A stretch of DNA of 64,000 nucleotides from Scatacola_A faecigallinarum (GTDB lineage: Bacteria; Pseudomonadota; Alphaproteobacteria; RF32; CAG-239): the NCBI GenBank assembly GCA_018713605.1, contig DVOM01000036.1:1-64000 (forward strand). Direction: 5' to 3'. Under the pieces are notes generated by a model. That model saw nothing but the letters and a program-made list of their open reading frames with translations. It did not search any database and was not told where the DNA came from. Position 1 is the first letter of the stretch; every line of letters starts with the position of its first letter. The translations under genes were made by a program, and so were the position numbers. Of this stretch, positions 7,779 to 15,948 are shown piece after piece.

Positions 7779-8159
7779 ATGAAATATACCATGAAGTCCA
7801 ATTATATTTCGTTTAACAAAATGAAAAATAATGAGTGTCATGTCGAGGTCAGGTTGTTTGATAAGAAAAGGCAACAGCTGAAAATCGGCGATGTGATTGA
7901 GTTTGTCAATTCACGTACACAGGAAAAGCTGTTGACACAGCTGCGCGGCATAGCAATTTTTGAGAATTTTGAAGACATGGTTGATTATCTGACGCCACAG
8001 CTTCTGGGATATGATGACAAAGACGAACTGATGCTGCGTTTTGAGCGGCTGTATCCGGCCGATATGGTCAGCAAGTTTAATCTGGTTGGGCTGTTTGTAA
8101 AAAATATGACGGCCGAACTGCTTGAAAAAGCAAGAAACGAGAAATATTTATCTTTATAA
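7779..8159 (+). CDS. ASCH-domain protein
   Basis: A 126-residue protein matching the ASCH (PUA-like) fold: KIGDVIEFVNSRTQEKLLTQLRGI followed by FENFEDMVDYLTPQLLGY. ASCH proteins are thought to bind RNA, and some act as small amidohydrolases. It has no membrane segment. GGAGACG precedes the ATG. It lies between dgt and the nitroreductase-like gene with close spacing, suggesting co-transcription. The family is fairly sure; the substrate is unknown. Confidence 0.75.
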   Translation: MKYTMKSNYISFNKMKNNECHVEVRLFDKKRQQLKIGDVIEFVNSRTQEKLLTQLRGIAIFENFEDMVDYLTPQLLGYDDKDELMLRFERLYPADMVSKFNLVGLFVKNMTAELLEKARNEKYLSL

Positions 8160-8178
8160 CAATTCAGCGGGGGCGAAC

Positions 8179-8778
8179 ATGGAAGAGAAGTTTTTACGCC
8201 TGGCCGAGAAACGTCGCTCGGTTTATAATTTGGGAAAACGAAAAATTCTGGCGGAGGACGAGGTTATCCGCCTGGTTGAAGGTATGGTTAGAAACTGTCC
8301 GTCAGCTTTTAATTCGCAATCGGGACGGGTTGTCGTTCTGTTCGGTGAAAATCATCATAAACTGTGGAATATTGTCAAAGATACGTTGCAGGCTAGGGTT
8401 CCTGCGGAAGCCTTCGGCAAAACAGAGGAAAAAATAAATTCGTTTGCGGCCGGGTATGGTACGGTTCTGTATTTTGTCGATGATCAGGTTACGGCAGATT
8501 TACAGGCTAAATTTCCCTTGTATGCCGATAATTTTCCGGTCTGGGCCGAACAGGCAAACGGCATTTTACAGTATATGGTCTGGACTTCGCTGGCCGAAAA
8601 TAATGTCGGAGCCAGCCTGCAGCATTATAATCCGTTGATTGACGAAAAGGTTCATGAAGAATGGCGACTGCCGCAAAGCTGGCGACTGAGAGCGCAGATG
8701 CCGTTTGGCAGTATTGAAGCGTCTGCGGGTGAGAAAACTTATCTGCCAATGGATATGCGGTTTAAGGTGTTTAAGTAG
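8179..8778 (+). CDS. Nitroreductase-family FMN protein
   Basis: About 199 residues with the nitroreductase fold: an N-terminal arginine pair (LAEKRRSVYNLG), the FMN-contacting segment PSAFNSQSGRVVVL, and a central helix LQYMVWTSLAENNVGASLQHYNP. This looks like the short, YdgI-type group reducing nitro compounds or quinones with NAD(P)H in the cytoplasm. The in-frame ATG at 8122 overlaps the ASCH gene, so ATG 8179 after GCGGGGGCG is preferred. It ends in TAG and is convergent with apt, only 4 bases apart. Confidence 0.85.
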   Translation: MEEKFLRLAEKRRSVYNLGKRKILAEDEVIRLVEGMVRNCPSAFNSQSGRVVVLFGENHHKLWNIVKDTLQARVPAEAFGKTEEKINSFAAGYGTVLYFVDDQVTADLQAKFPLYADNFPVWAEQANGILQYMVWTSLAENNVGASLQHYNPLIDEKVHEEWRLPQSWRLRAQMPFGSIEASAGEKTYLPMDMRFKVFK

Positions 8779-8782
8779 GTAA

Positions 8783-9301
8783 TTAATAACGCAGTAGTGC
8801 TATGTTTTTAGCCGATTTTGGGAGATGTGTTTTCCCCTTTAAATTATCCAGCTCAATTAAAAAAGCGGTACCGGCAACTATGCCGCCTATTTTTTCGATA
8901 AGTTTGCAGGCTGCGCAAATTGTTCCTCCGGTAGCAAGCAAATCGTCGACAACCAGAACCCTTTTTCCCGGTTCAACGGCGTCCTGATGAATTTCAAGCG
9001 AATCGGTTCCGTATTCAAGCTCATATTCGATTCGTTCGACTTTGGAAGGGAGTTTTCCCGGTTTGCGTATAATAACCAGACCGGCACCAAGTTTGTATGC
9101 CAAAGGAGCTCCGAAGAGGTAGCCGCGGGATTCTATGGCGGCAATATAATCGATGTTTTCATCTTTAAAGTTAAAATAGATTTCATCAATAATTTGTCGG
9201 AAGACGTTAGGCTTTTTCAGTGCGGTTGTGATGTCGCGAAATATAATTCCCGGTTTAGGAAAGTCGGGGATATTGCGGATATAGTCTTTCAGATTTAGCA
9301 T
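8783..9301 (-). CDS. apt: Adenine phosphoribosyltransferase
   Basis: A salvage enzyme joining adenine to PRPP to give AMP. 172 residues, the normal length. The PRPP-binding motif is VLVVDDLLATGGT, and the N-terminal signature is IPDFPKPGIIFRDIT, followed by AIESRGYLFGAPLAYKLG. It is transcribed away from tRNA-Ser, and there is no partner gene downstream. Confidence 0.96.
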   Translation of the reverse strand: MLNLKDYIRNIPDFPKPGIIFRDITTALKKPNVFRQIIDEIYFNFKDENIDYIAAIESRGYLFGAPLAYKLGAGLVIIRKPGKLPSKVERIEYELEYGTDSLEIHQDAVEPGKRVLVVDDLLATGGTICAACKLIEKIGGIVAGTAFLIELDNLKGKTHLPKSAKNIALLRY

Positions 9302-9389
9302 GAGCGTCTCGGATGGTTGTCAAACATGTTTAGTTTAGCATATCGAAACGATAAAAAAAGAAAATTTTTGCATTGTGATAAAATTTGGC

Positions 9390-9418
9390 TTGCAAATTAA
9401 TTGATTTGACTTTATTAA
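9390..9418 (+). promoter_or_regulatory. tRNA-Ser promoter
   Basis: TTGCAA at 9390-9395, a 17-base spacer and TATTAA at 9413-9418, about 16 bases before the tRNA. Confidence 0.5.
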
Positions 9419-9433
9419 AAGTAGGTCGACTGT

Positions 9434-9525
9434 GGAGAGATGGCAGAGTGGTCGAATGCGGTTGACTCGAAATCAATTGTACTCCTATCGGGGTACCTAG
9501 GGTTCGAATCCCTATCTCTCCGCCA
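9434..9525 (+). tRNA. tRNA-Ser (CGA), island insertion site
   Basis: A class II tRNA with a long variable arm. Acceptor GGAGAGA pairs with TCTCTCC, the anticodon arm GTTGACTCGAAATCAAT gives anticodon CGA, the T arm is TAGGGTTCGAATCCCTA, and CCA is encoded at 9523-9525. The region to its right, up to about 26.86 kb, is AT-rich accessory DNA. Degenerate copies of its 3' end are seen near 11.1 and 26.85 kb, so this gene is taken as the attachment target. Confidence 0.96.
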
Positions 9526-9532
9526 TTACCGG

Positions 9533-9556
9533 AACCCTTGCTCAGCAAGGGTTTTA
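9533..9556 (+). terminator. Probable tRNA-Ser terminator
   Basis: AACCCTTGC and GCAAGGGTT form a nine-pair stem with a TCA loop. The T tract is short (TTTTAGCGTTTTT). Confidence 0.65.
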
Positions 9557-9618
9557 GCGTTTTTAAAGCGCTTAGAGAACAGCCGATCACAGGGGATTTA
9601 AACTCCGGAAACGCTCTA

Positions 9619-9705
9619 TGGTAAGCCGTTGTTTATGCATGATTTATGGTTCCTATCAGCCTTTACATACTTTGCCCAAATTAGCAAAGTCACTTCAGCG
9701 AGGTT
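9619..9705. repeat. Island-end element, copy 1
   Basis: An imperfect direct repeat of about 90 bases with 11225-11310. Shared blocks, in order, are CTATGGTAAGC, TTTATG, TTACATAC, TTGCC and AAAGTCACTTCAG (GAGTCACTTCAG in copy 2). Each copy sits about 90 bases after a tRNA-Ser 3' end. It may be an arm-type recombinase site or conserved end sequence of two related elements. The interval 9302-9703 otherwise holds only the tRNA and its signals. Confidence 0.6.
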
Positions 9706-10861
9706 ATAATGGGTTGCTTTCAGGCGAAAGCAAATTAATATAGTTGGCGTAAGCGTAAGTCTGTCCCCATTTTTTCTTGGAGGTATTGGTAATTATTCCG
9801 AGCTTAATGAGACGGTTGATTGAACTGATAATCGTCGGGCGGGCAAGCGTAATTTTCTTTTCAATCTCAGCAACGGTTAAAACCGGTTTTTGTTCAAATT
9901 GCTGCAAGATTTCTAAAGCTGAAGGCTGAGCACGTCCTAAATCCTGTAGCTTATTCTCATCTTCAGCAAAAAGTTTTTGGATTTTGAGAATCGTTTCTCT
10001 GGCATCATTAGAAGTTTCAATAATTCCCTCTAAAAAGAAATTAAACCAGCTTTCCCAATCGCCGTCATAACGAACATTGTTTAGATATTCGTAATATAAT
10101 AAGCGGTTTTTCTTAAAGAACAGACTCAAATAAAGAAATGGCGACTTCAAAATTTCTTTTACGCATAAAAAGAATGTAATCAGCAACCGTCCTAATCGAC
10201 CATTACCATCTAAAAAAGGGTGAATAGTTTCAAACTGCACATGAATCATAGCTGCTTTAAGCAACGTGGGGATATTATCATCTTCGTTCATAAAGATTTC
10301 CAATTGTCCTAAAACCTCCATCAGTTTATCCGGCGGACATGGAACGAATCTCGCATTACCCGGTCTGGTACCGCCAATCCAGTTTTGTGAAGAACGGAAT
10401 TCTCCCGGTAGTTTGGTTTTACCGCGAGAGTTTTTGAGTAATATTGCGTGGATTTCTTTAATTAATCGCAGAGCCAGAGGAAAACCTGTGTTAATCCTCT
10501 CAATACCATAATTCAGAGCGGCAACATATGATGATACTTCTGAAGCATCAGCTACAGGGTTTCCTTGTGTCTGCTGCGCTTCATATTTTAATAAATCATC
10601 CAAGGTAGATTGCGTTCCTTCTATTTGAGAAGACAAAAGAGCTTCTTTCCGGACATACATATAATTGATAACCGCCGGATTAGGAACGGTTGAGATAACC
10701 CCATTTAAAGCACCGATTGCTTGATTGGCTTTTTCCAGCAAAGGAGAAACTACCTCCAAATCGATAGCCGGTTTTGGCGGCAGGGCATTGGGAACATATG
10801 CCTGATAGCTTTCGGAGCTTAGTGAGCATTTAATCAATTTGCCTTGGATACCTCTTTGCAT
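9704..10861 (-). CDS. Fic-domain AMPylase with N-terminal inhibitory helix and C-terminal winged helix
   Basis: 385 residues. The Fic core motif is H214-PFLDGNGRLGR, which would transfer AMP from ATP to a target hydroxyl. An inhibitory motif of class II Fic proteins is present upstream (S77-SQI-E81-G), whose glutamate blocks ATP until displaced. The C-terminal 70 residues form a winged HTH (VAEIEKKITLARPTIISSINRL), so it may also bind DNA. Such proteins are common on islands. GAGAGG precedes the start. It lies alone between the two island-end repeats, suggesting it is the cargo of a small, outer integration event. Confidence 0.9.
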   Translation of the reverse strand: MQRGIQGKLIKCSLSSESYQAYVPNALPPKPAIDLEVVSPLLEKANQAIGALNGVISTVPNPAVINYMYVRKEALLSSQIEGTQSTLDDLLKYEAQQTQGNPVADASEVSSYVAALNYGIERINTGFPLALRLIKEIHAILLKNSRGKTKLPGEFRSSQNWIGGTRPGNARFVPCPPDKLMEVLGQLEIFMNEDDNIPTLLKAAMIHVQFETIHPFLDGNGRLGRLLITFFLCVKEILKSPFLYLSLFFKKNRLLYYEYLNNVRYDGDWESWFNFFLEGIIETSNDARETILKIQKLFAEDENKLQDLGRAQPSALEILQQFEQKPVLTVAEIEKKITLARPTIISSINRLIKLGIITNTSKKKWGQTYAYANYINLLSPESNPL

Positions 10862-10948
10862 ATGGCCTCTCTTTGATAAAGCTTATAAATATATGGTAAC
10901 ATCTAATTTTAACAAGTCAAGAATAAAAGTTAAGGATAATCCATTAAG

Positions 10949-10975
10949 TTTAACTTTTAGTGAAAGAAAGTTAAA
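10949..10975. promoter_or_regulatory. Inverted repeat upstream of fic
   Basis: TTTAACTTT and AAAGTTAAA are separated by 9 bases. It lies 88 bases before the Fic start and could be an operator, possibly for the Fic protein's own winged helix. The rest of 10862-11348 holds the tRNA-like remnant, a terminator and the second island-end repeat; no gene is seen. Confidence 0.35.
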
Positions 10976-11097
10976 GATAAAATGCACTGTACTGCGATAT
11001 TTTTGTGTTTTGAAGATTGCTTCATAAATGGTGGATATTCGCACCAACCGCGCAGAAAACGGCCATAAAATGGCTAAAAATTAGGAGCATTACGCTA

Positions 11098-11131
11098 GGT
11101 GTTCTGTTCTCAAATCCTTACCGCTCCGCCA
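11098..11131 (+). repeat. Degenerate tRNA-Ser 3' end (candidate att remnant)
   Basis: GTTCTCAAATCC followed by CGCTCCGCCATT resembles the T arm and acceptor end of tRNA-Ser (GTTCGAATCC, CTCTCCGCCATT), and a terminator follows as after the true tRNA. No 5' half of a tRNA is present. This is consistent with an older attachment site left behind when a second element inserted at the same tRNA. Confidence 0.5.
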
Positions 11132-11138
11132 TTTTAAT

Positions 11139-11170
11139 TAAAAAGACGCTGGATTGCAGCGTCTTTTTTC
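11139..11170 (+). terminator. Terminator after tRNA remnant
   Basis: AAAAAGACGCT and AGCGTCTTTTTT form a long stem with a GGATTGC loop and a T run. It is placed after the tRNA-like 3' end in the same way as the terminator of the intact tRNA. Confidence 0.8.
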
Positions 11171-11224
11171 GTATCCCGCGGAAACACGGGCTTTGCTGGC
11201 GGTTGACATCGCTGAATTGACTAT

Positions 11225-11310
11225 GGTAAGCTCGTTTTATGTTGGAAGATGCAAAATTTTTGGCACTTACATACATTGCCGATTTTTGGCGAGTCACTTC
11301 AGGGGCTATT
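11225..11310. repeat. Island-end element, copy 2
   Basis: Second copy of the element at 9619-9705, beginning CTATGGTAAGC and ending AGTCACTTCAG. It lies about 95 bases after the tRNA-like remnant, the same offset as copy 1 from the real tRNA. Confidence 0.6.
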
Positions 11311-11348
11311 ATGATATTAATAGCCCCTGAAGAAAATTTATATGTTTC

Positions 11349-11789
11349 TTAATCTAATTCTTCAACGGGAACCAAATCCCATTCTTCGCCATCGCAACTA
11401 GGTAAATGATTAGGTTTATCTATTGGAAAGCGCTGACCACAGTGTAAACATTCAACTTCTCCTGTGTAGCCATCATTTTCATTGATATCATCCGAGCGAT
11501 ATTCATCTTCACATTCAGCTTCTTTAAAATCTTGCCACTCTTCTTCCATGATATTTCGAGTGTAGCTAAGTTTTTCATCAGGTTCTGTTAATAGATCTGC
11601 CCATTTATTTCGCCCTAATGCTTGAGCTAATAGATGTTGAGCTTTCATTAGTGTTGGCCTTTCATCTATCTTAACATTATATATACGAAATAAATCTTTT
11701 ACATTGAAAACAAAGTATTTTTGTTCTCTGCTTTTCCAATCTTTATATAGATTCTTTGCTTGTAGCTTGAAATATTCAATGTTATTCAT
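11349..11789 (-). CDS. Unknown island protein with C-terminal zinc-finger-like motif
   Basis: 146 residues. The N-terminal half (LQAKNLYKDWK ... TLMKAQHLLAQALGRNKWADLL) resembles a short helical module found in phage and island proteins. An acidic linker follows, then a C2HC-like motif C-LHC-GQRFPIDKPNHLPSC that could bind zinc. Function unknown. AAGGAAT precedes the ATG. Divergent from nothing nearby; its 3' end abuts the second island-end element. Confidence 0.6.
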   Translation of the reverse strand: MNNIEYFKLQAKNLYKDWKSREQKYFVFNVKDLFRIYNVKIDERPTLMKAQHLLAQALGRNKWADLLTEPDEKLSYTRNIMEEEWQDFKEAECEDEYRSDDINENDGYTGEVECLHCGQRFPIDKPNHLPSCDGEEWDLVPVEELD

Positions 11790-11965
11790 AACATATTCCT
11801 TTTAAATTACTGAGTTTATTATCTATGAAATATTGCATCCGTAATCTGTAATTTAGATAATAAACCCAAAAGGTTTATGTTATCTATGTGGCTGATGAAA
11901 TCTTTGCACGGATGAGCCAGCTCGCCATAAGCATATGAGTATAATATAAATAAGATTCCATAAAA

Positions 11966-13603
11966 TCAAGAAATTTCTAATAACATCTTTTCCTGCTCTT
12001 TGAAGCTTAGGTTTTTAGAGGCGATATCAAAGAGAGTTTGCAGATTGATGGTTAGGGTTCCGGAGAGAAGTTGATTGACTATTTTGGGCGAGAGGTAAGC
12101 GAGGTTTAAGTATTTATAAATTGTGCGCTTGGTCATTTTCTCCTGTTTCATTATGTCTTCCATCCGAACACCTTTTTCATAAAGTTTCTTAAATTTCCAA
12201 GAGTAGGCGAAAGTTCTAACGATGAGGCGGTTGTTATCATTGACACTCATCAGTCTGACCTTTCCAGCGTTGTAGACATTGCTTGACAGCCCGCGGTTGA
12301 TGACGACCTGTTTTTCATAGATGATTTGGTTGTTGGCATTATCAGCAATAAACTCCAGCGGGTTGTTGCTTTCATTCAGCGAATCGCCGGTATAGGCCGA
12401 GAGGATTATCGGATCGGTATTAAAGAAGAAGGTCAGGCGATCTTTTTGATAGATGATTTTGTTAATGAAGTTGCGGATAAAATTGCGTTGCGCGAAATAG
12501 TCCATATCGTTGAAGTTTATCAGTTTTAAAGCCATTGCGCTGTCTTTGTTTAAGCCATTGAGATTGCCGTTAAGAATCTCAATAATGGCATCTTTGGCGA
12601 GCTTATCAATTTGCTCCGTGGGTAGGAACAAACCCTTAATAGAATAGTAATGTCGTTTGGTAGCTTTCTTTTTACTGTTGGCCTGATTGGTAAAAATTGT
12701 GCCGTTAGCATCAAACAATTTACCCGTCAGCAGGTTATTGTTTCGGCTTCTTGTATGATTAGCGCAGTTGTCATTTTCTTTGAGCATGGCTTGCACCTTT
12801 TCCCATAATTCTTTTGATATGATGGCCTCATGCTGTCCTTTAAATGCTTGTCCGGTGCGTTTGTTCTCAATCATGCCGAGGTATAATTTTTCATGCAGCA
12901 AGCGGTGGAGCGCGGATATTTTAAAAGGTTTGCCGCCTCTCTGTTCCCCCTTGTTGGTTATCCAGGCTTTATGTTTGAAACCTTTTATTTCAGCAAATTT
13001 CTCAAGTTCCGCCAGCGAGCTACATTGCAGATAGCCCTCAAAAATGCTATGCACCTGTTCGGCTTCGACGGGATTAATGACCAGTTTTTTGTCTTTAATA
13101 TCATAACCAAGTTTGGGAACGCCGCCCGTCCATAAGCCTTTGGCTTTACTGGCACGGATTTTATCACGGACACGCTCTGAGGATACCTCTCGCTCGAATT
13201 GGGCAAAGGACAGTAGCATATTTAAGGTCAGCTTGCCCATGGAGGTTGAGGTATCAAATGCCTGTGTGATCGAAACAAAACTGCAGCCATATTTATCAAA
13301 TTCTTTCATCATATTGTGGAAGTCCATAATCGAGCGTGACAAACGGTCAACCTTGTAAACCACCACCGTTTGAATTAAGCCCCGGCGAATGTCCTCAAGC
13401 ATCTGTTTTAGAGCCGGGCGCTCCATTGTGCCGCCGGAGATGCCGCCATCGGTATAGGTTTTGAAATATTCCCAGTTATTAAAGGCTTGAGACATAATAT
13501 AACTGCGGCAGGCGTCTTCCTGATTATGCAGGGAGTTAAACTCAAGCTCCAAGCCTTTTTCTGTAGATTTGCGGACATAGATTGCGCAGTTTACTCTAGC
13601 CAT
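11966..13603 (-). CDS. Large serine recombinase (integrase)
   Basis: A site-specific recombinase of 545 residues, probable integrase/excisionase of the inner island. The catalytic domain starts YVRKSTE (serine 13 nucleophile) and carries YKVDRLSRS and LLSFAQFEREVSSERVRDKI. The recombinase domain follows (PKLGYD ... ISALHRLLHEKLYLGMI). At the position of the cysteine zinc ribbon the sequence reads LLTGKLFDANGTIFT and lacks cysteines, as in the alphaproteobacterial phage-type subgroup. The C-terminus has HTH-like segments (MTKRTIYKYLNLAYLSPKIV). It overlaps the DUF2924 gene by 8 bases, the usual partner. Confidence 0.93.
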   Translation of the reverse strand: MARVNCAIYVRKSTEKGLELEFNSLHNQEDACRSYIMSQAFNNWEYFKTYTDGGISGGTMERPALKQMLEDIRRGLIQTVVVYKVDRLSRSIMDFHNMMKEFDKYGCSFVSITQAFDTSTSMGKLTLNMLLSFAQFEREVSSERVRDKIRASKAKGLWTGGVPKLGYDIKDKKLVINPVEAEQVHSIFEGYLQCSSLAELEKFAEIKGFKHKAWITNKGEQRGGKPFKISALHRLLHEKLYLGMIENKRTGQAFKGQHEAIISKELWEKVQAMLKENDNCANHTRSRNNNLLTGKLFDANGTIFTNQANSKKKATKRHYYSIKGLFLPTEQIDKLAKDAIIEILNGNLNGLNKDSAMALKLINFNDMDYFAQRNFIRNFINKIIYQKDRLTFFFNTDPIILSAYTGDSLNESNNPLEFIADNANNQIIYEKQVVINRGLSSNVYNAGKVRLMSVNDNNRLIVRTFAYSWKFKKLYEKGVRMEDIMKQEKMTKRTIYKYLNLAYLSPKIVNQLLSGTLTINLQTLFDIASKNLSFKEQEKMLLEIS

Positions 13604-14048
13604 GAGCCGCCTCCTTTAATGCCCGTTTGTTGTTTAATCCGAAGAAGTCATAACCGGAGACCTTTATGCCGCAGATTTCTTTGGCTATAGCGGACAGAGT
13701 TTTATAATGCTGTCCGTTGTAGATAAAATCATCCGTTTCGGCGATAGTAACCTTATACTGCTGGCCAAGGTAGGTCTTAATGATTTCGGTGCCGGGATGC
13801 AGATTGTATTTGGTCTTATAAACCTTAACCATACACTCATCGGGGTTTTCGGAGTATTTTTCCAGCTTAGTCAGGTGCTTGCGTTCAATCTTGAGATTGG
13901 CATTTTCACAGGCGATATAATACCACAGCGCGCGAAACTGCCGTTCATAAGGACTGTTATGATACCGTGCCCATAGTTCAGCTTGTCTCTGGTGACTTAG
14001 TTTTTTTAATTCTTCAGCGCTTCTCGGCAGATAAATCTTCTTTCTCAT
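13596..14048 (-). CDS. DUF2924 protein, recombinase partner
   Basis: 150 residues. The C-terminal half has the DUF2924 pattern: a PGT segment (HPGTEIIKTYLGQQYKVTI), DDFIYNGQHYKTLSAIAKEICG and SGYDFFGLN. The N-terminal half is helical and basic (HQRQAELWARY). Genes of this family commonly precede serine recombinases in alphaproteobacterial prophages; a DNA-binding directionality or accessory role is likely but unproven. It is first in the recombinase operon and divergent from the methyltransferase gene. Confidence 0.82.
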   Translation of the reverse strand: MRKKIYLPRSAEELKKLSHQRQAELWARYHNSPYERQFRALWYYIACENANLKIERKHLTKLEKYSENPDECMVKVYKTKYNLHPGTEIIKTYLGQQYKVTIAETDDFIYNGQHYKTLSAIAKEICGIKVSGYDFFGLNNKRALKEAAHG

Positions 14049-14075
14049 CGGTCAACTCCTTGTTTTTTCATATCT

Positions 14076-14140
14076 TGTAAGCTCAGTAACGCTTACATAG
14101 GACAGGAAGTCAACTCAAAATAGTCTAAAATAGACTTATT
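14076..14140. promoter_or_regulatory. Two inverted repeats in the divergent control region
   Basis: TGTAAGC (14076-14082) pairs with GCTTACA (14091-14097), and AGTCTA (14122-14127) pairs with TAGACT (14131-14136). They lie between the recombinase operon and the methyltransferase operon and look like repressor operators of a lysogeny-type switch. No adjacent repressor gene is seen; the HTH protein at 17513-17845 is a candidate. Confidence 0.45.
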
Positions 14141-14249
14141 TTTCGTTTTTTGTCGCTCGAATAACTCTTTGTTTTTCAACAAAACTTATGAATTTAAAAA
14201 TTCTATTAATAAGGGGGGTTAGTAAAACCCAAAACAAAGGAAAAAAAGT

Positions 14250-15584
14250 ATGTCTAATAAACAGATAAAAATTGAATATACAGCCTTGGAAAATCTTAAC
14301 CCTTATAAAGGAAATCCTAAGGTTCATGACGAGAAACAAATTCAGCAAATTGCTAAATCGATTGAAAGATTTGGTTTTAATAATCCCATTTTGATTGATG
14401 AAAAATCAGAGGTAATTGCCGGTCATGGTCGTCTGTTGGCCGCAAGACTATTAAAACTGGAAACAGTTCCGGTGGTTCGTCTTATACATCTTTCTGAAGC
14501 AGAAAAACGGGCTTATCGCATAGCGGACAATAAATTATCGGAGAATGGTCGATGGGATACGGATTTGTTAAAGCTTGAATTTTCAGAAATTGAGAAACTG
14601 GCTCTAAATCTTGAAGACGAATTGAATCTTGATATTACCGGATTTGATTTCAAGGAAATAGACATTCTTCTGGTTAAAGACAAGCCTAACGAAAAAGCGG
14701 ATGAAAAACTTAATTCCGTTCCGTATGTGCCGGAAAATGAAATAGTCAGTCAACACGGCGATGTTTGGCTTCTAGGAAAACACAAAATTATTTGCGGAGA
14801 TTCGTTAAAAGAAGAAACATACCAGCGTTTGTTTGAAGACGTTAAAGCCAATATGGTCTTTACTGACCCGCCATTTAATGTGAAAATTCAAGGACATGTT
14901 TGCGGTGCTGGTCAGACAAAACATAACGAGTTTGCTTTTGCTTCCGGTGAGATGAATGAGGCCGAATTTATTTCGTTTTTGAAAACATCAATAGCGAATA
15001 CAGCCAAATATTCTGCTGAAAATTCCATTCATTATGTTTGCATGGATTGGCGGCATATATACGAGCTTCTTTCAGCGGCGAGGGATATCTATCCAAAAAT
15101 GCTGAATATGGTGGTTTGGTGTAAGAAAAACGGCGGGATGGGAAGTTTTTACCGATCTCAGCATGAGCTGATTTTCGTTTTTCAGAATGGCAAAGGTTCT
15201 CATGTTAATAATGTGGAATTAGGCAAACATGGGCGCTATCGAACGAATGTCTGGCATTATGCCGGCGTTAACAGTTTTGGTTCCGAACAGAAAAATCTCA
15301 AAATGCATCCAACCGTTAAACCTGTGGAATTAGTCCGCGATGCGATTTTGGATGCTTCTAAACGCGGCGATATTGTGCTGGACGCGTTTCTCGGCAGCGG
15401 AACAACGCTGATTGCGGTAGAAAAAGCTGGGCGTGTTTGTTATGGAATCGAATATGAGCCTTTGTATATCGACACGATTATCCGCCGATACCATGAACTG
15501 ACCGGGAATTGGGCCATTCATCAAAGCTCGCAAAAATCATATGAACAATTACTGCAAGAAAAATTGGAGAAAAACAATGAGTGA
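14250..15584 (+). CDS. ParB-domain DNA methyltransferase (phage type)
   Basis: 444 residues. The N-terminal ParB/sulfiredoxin-like domain has NPYKGNPKVHDEKQIQQIA and IAGHGRLLAARLL. The C-terminal N6-adenine/N4-cytosine methylase has the catalytic DPPF (TDPPFNVK) and, later, the SAM motif DAFLGSGTTLIAVEKAGR, the order of beta-class enzymes. HPTVKPVELV is typical. This type is common in prophages, where it modifies phage DNA against host restriction. The target sequence cannot be read from the gene. It overlaps the next gene by 8 bases. Confidence 0.92.
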   Translation: MSNKQIKIEYTALENLNPYKGNPKVHDEKQIQQIAKSIERFGFNNPILIDEKSEVIAGHGRLLAARLLKLETVPVVRLIHLSEAEKRAYRIADNKLSENGRWDTDLLKLEFSEIEKLALNLEDELNLDITGFDFKEIDILLVKDKPNEKADEKLNSVPYVPENEIVSQHGDVWLLGKHKIICGDSLKEETYQRLFEDVKANMVFTDPPFNVKIQGHVCGAGQTKHNEFAFASGEMNEAEFISFLKTSIANTAKYSAENSIHYVCMDWRHIYELLSAARDIYPKMLNMVVWCKKNGGMGSFYRSQHELIFVFQNGKGSHVNNVELGKHGRYRTNVWHYAGVNSFGSEQKNLKMHPTVKPVELVRDAILDASKRGDIVLDAFLGSGTTLIAVEKAGRVCYGIEYEPLYIDTIIRRYHELTGNWAIHQSSQKSYEQLLQEKLEKNNE

Positions 15585-15948
15585 AAGCGGTTATAAAAAC
15601 CCGCCCAAACATTCGCAATTTCCGAAAGGGTGTTCGGGTAATCCTGCCGGGAGACCGAAAGGAAGCAAAAACACGCTGAAACTTCTGGATGCTGTTTTGG
15701 AACAGAAAATCAAAATCCAGCAAGAGGGCAAAACCATCAGCATTACCAAAAAGCAGGCGATGCTGATGCAATTGGTCAATGCTGCGGTAAAAGGCGAGAT
15801 TAAGGCCATTGCGGCACTTTTCCCGTATATGATGCAGCTAGACATGAAAGAAGAACAATCCTTAGAAACAAGCAAATTATCTCTAAAAGATGAGGAAATT
15901 TTACAACAATTTTTAGAAGAAAATAAACAGGAGAGTAAAAATGACTGA
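15577..15948 (+). CDS. DUF5681-type phage protein, possible small terminase subunit
   Basis: 123 residues starting at ATG 15577, inside the end of the methyltransferase gene. The N-terminal motif KHSQFPKGCSGNPAGRPKGSKN is the hallmark of the DUF5681 family, which sits just before terminase large subunits. A helical region and an acidic C-terminus follow. A DNA-recognition role in packaging is plausible by position but unproven. Its TGA overlaps the ATG of the terminase gene (ATGACTGA). Confidence 0.82.
   Translation: MSESGYKNPPKHSQFPKGCSGNPAGRPKGSKNTLKLLDAVLEQKIKIQQEGKTISITKKQAMLMQLVNAAVKGEIKAIAALFPYMMQLDMKEEQSLETSKLSLKDEEILQQFLEENKQESKND

Noticed and set aside
9330..9590. Minus-strand frame across tRNA-Ser
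   Set aside because: Its sequence is the well-known false translation of an antisense tRNA-Ser (GGEIGIRTLG). The frame at 53081-53368 is likewise an artefact over tRNA-Arg.
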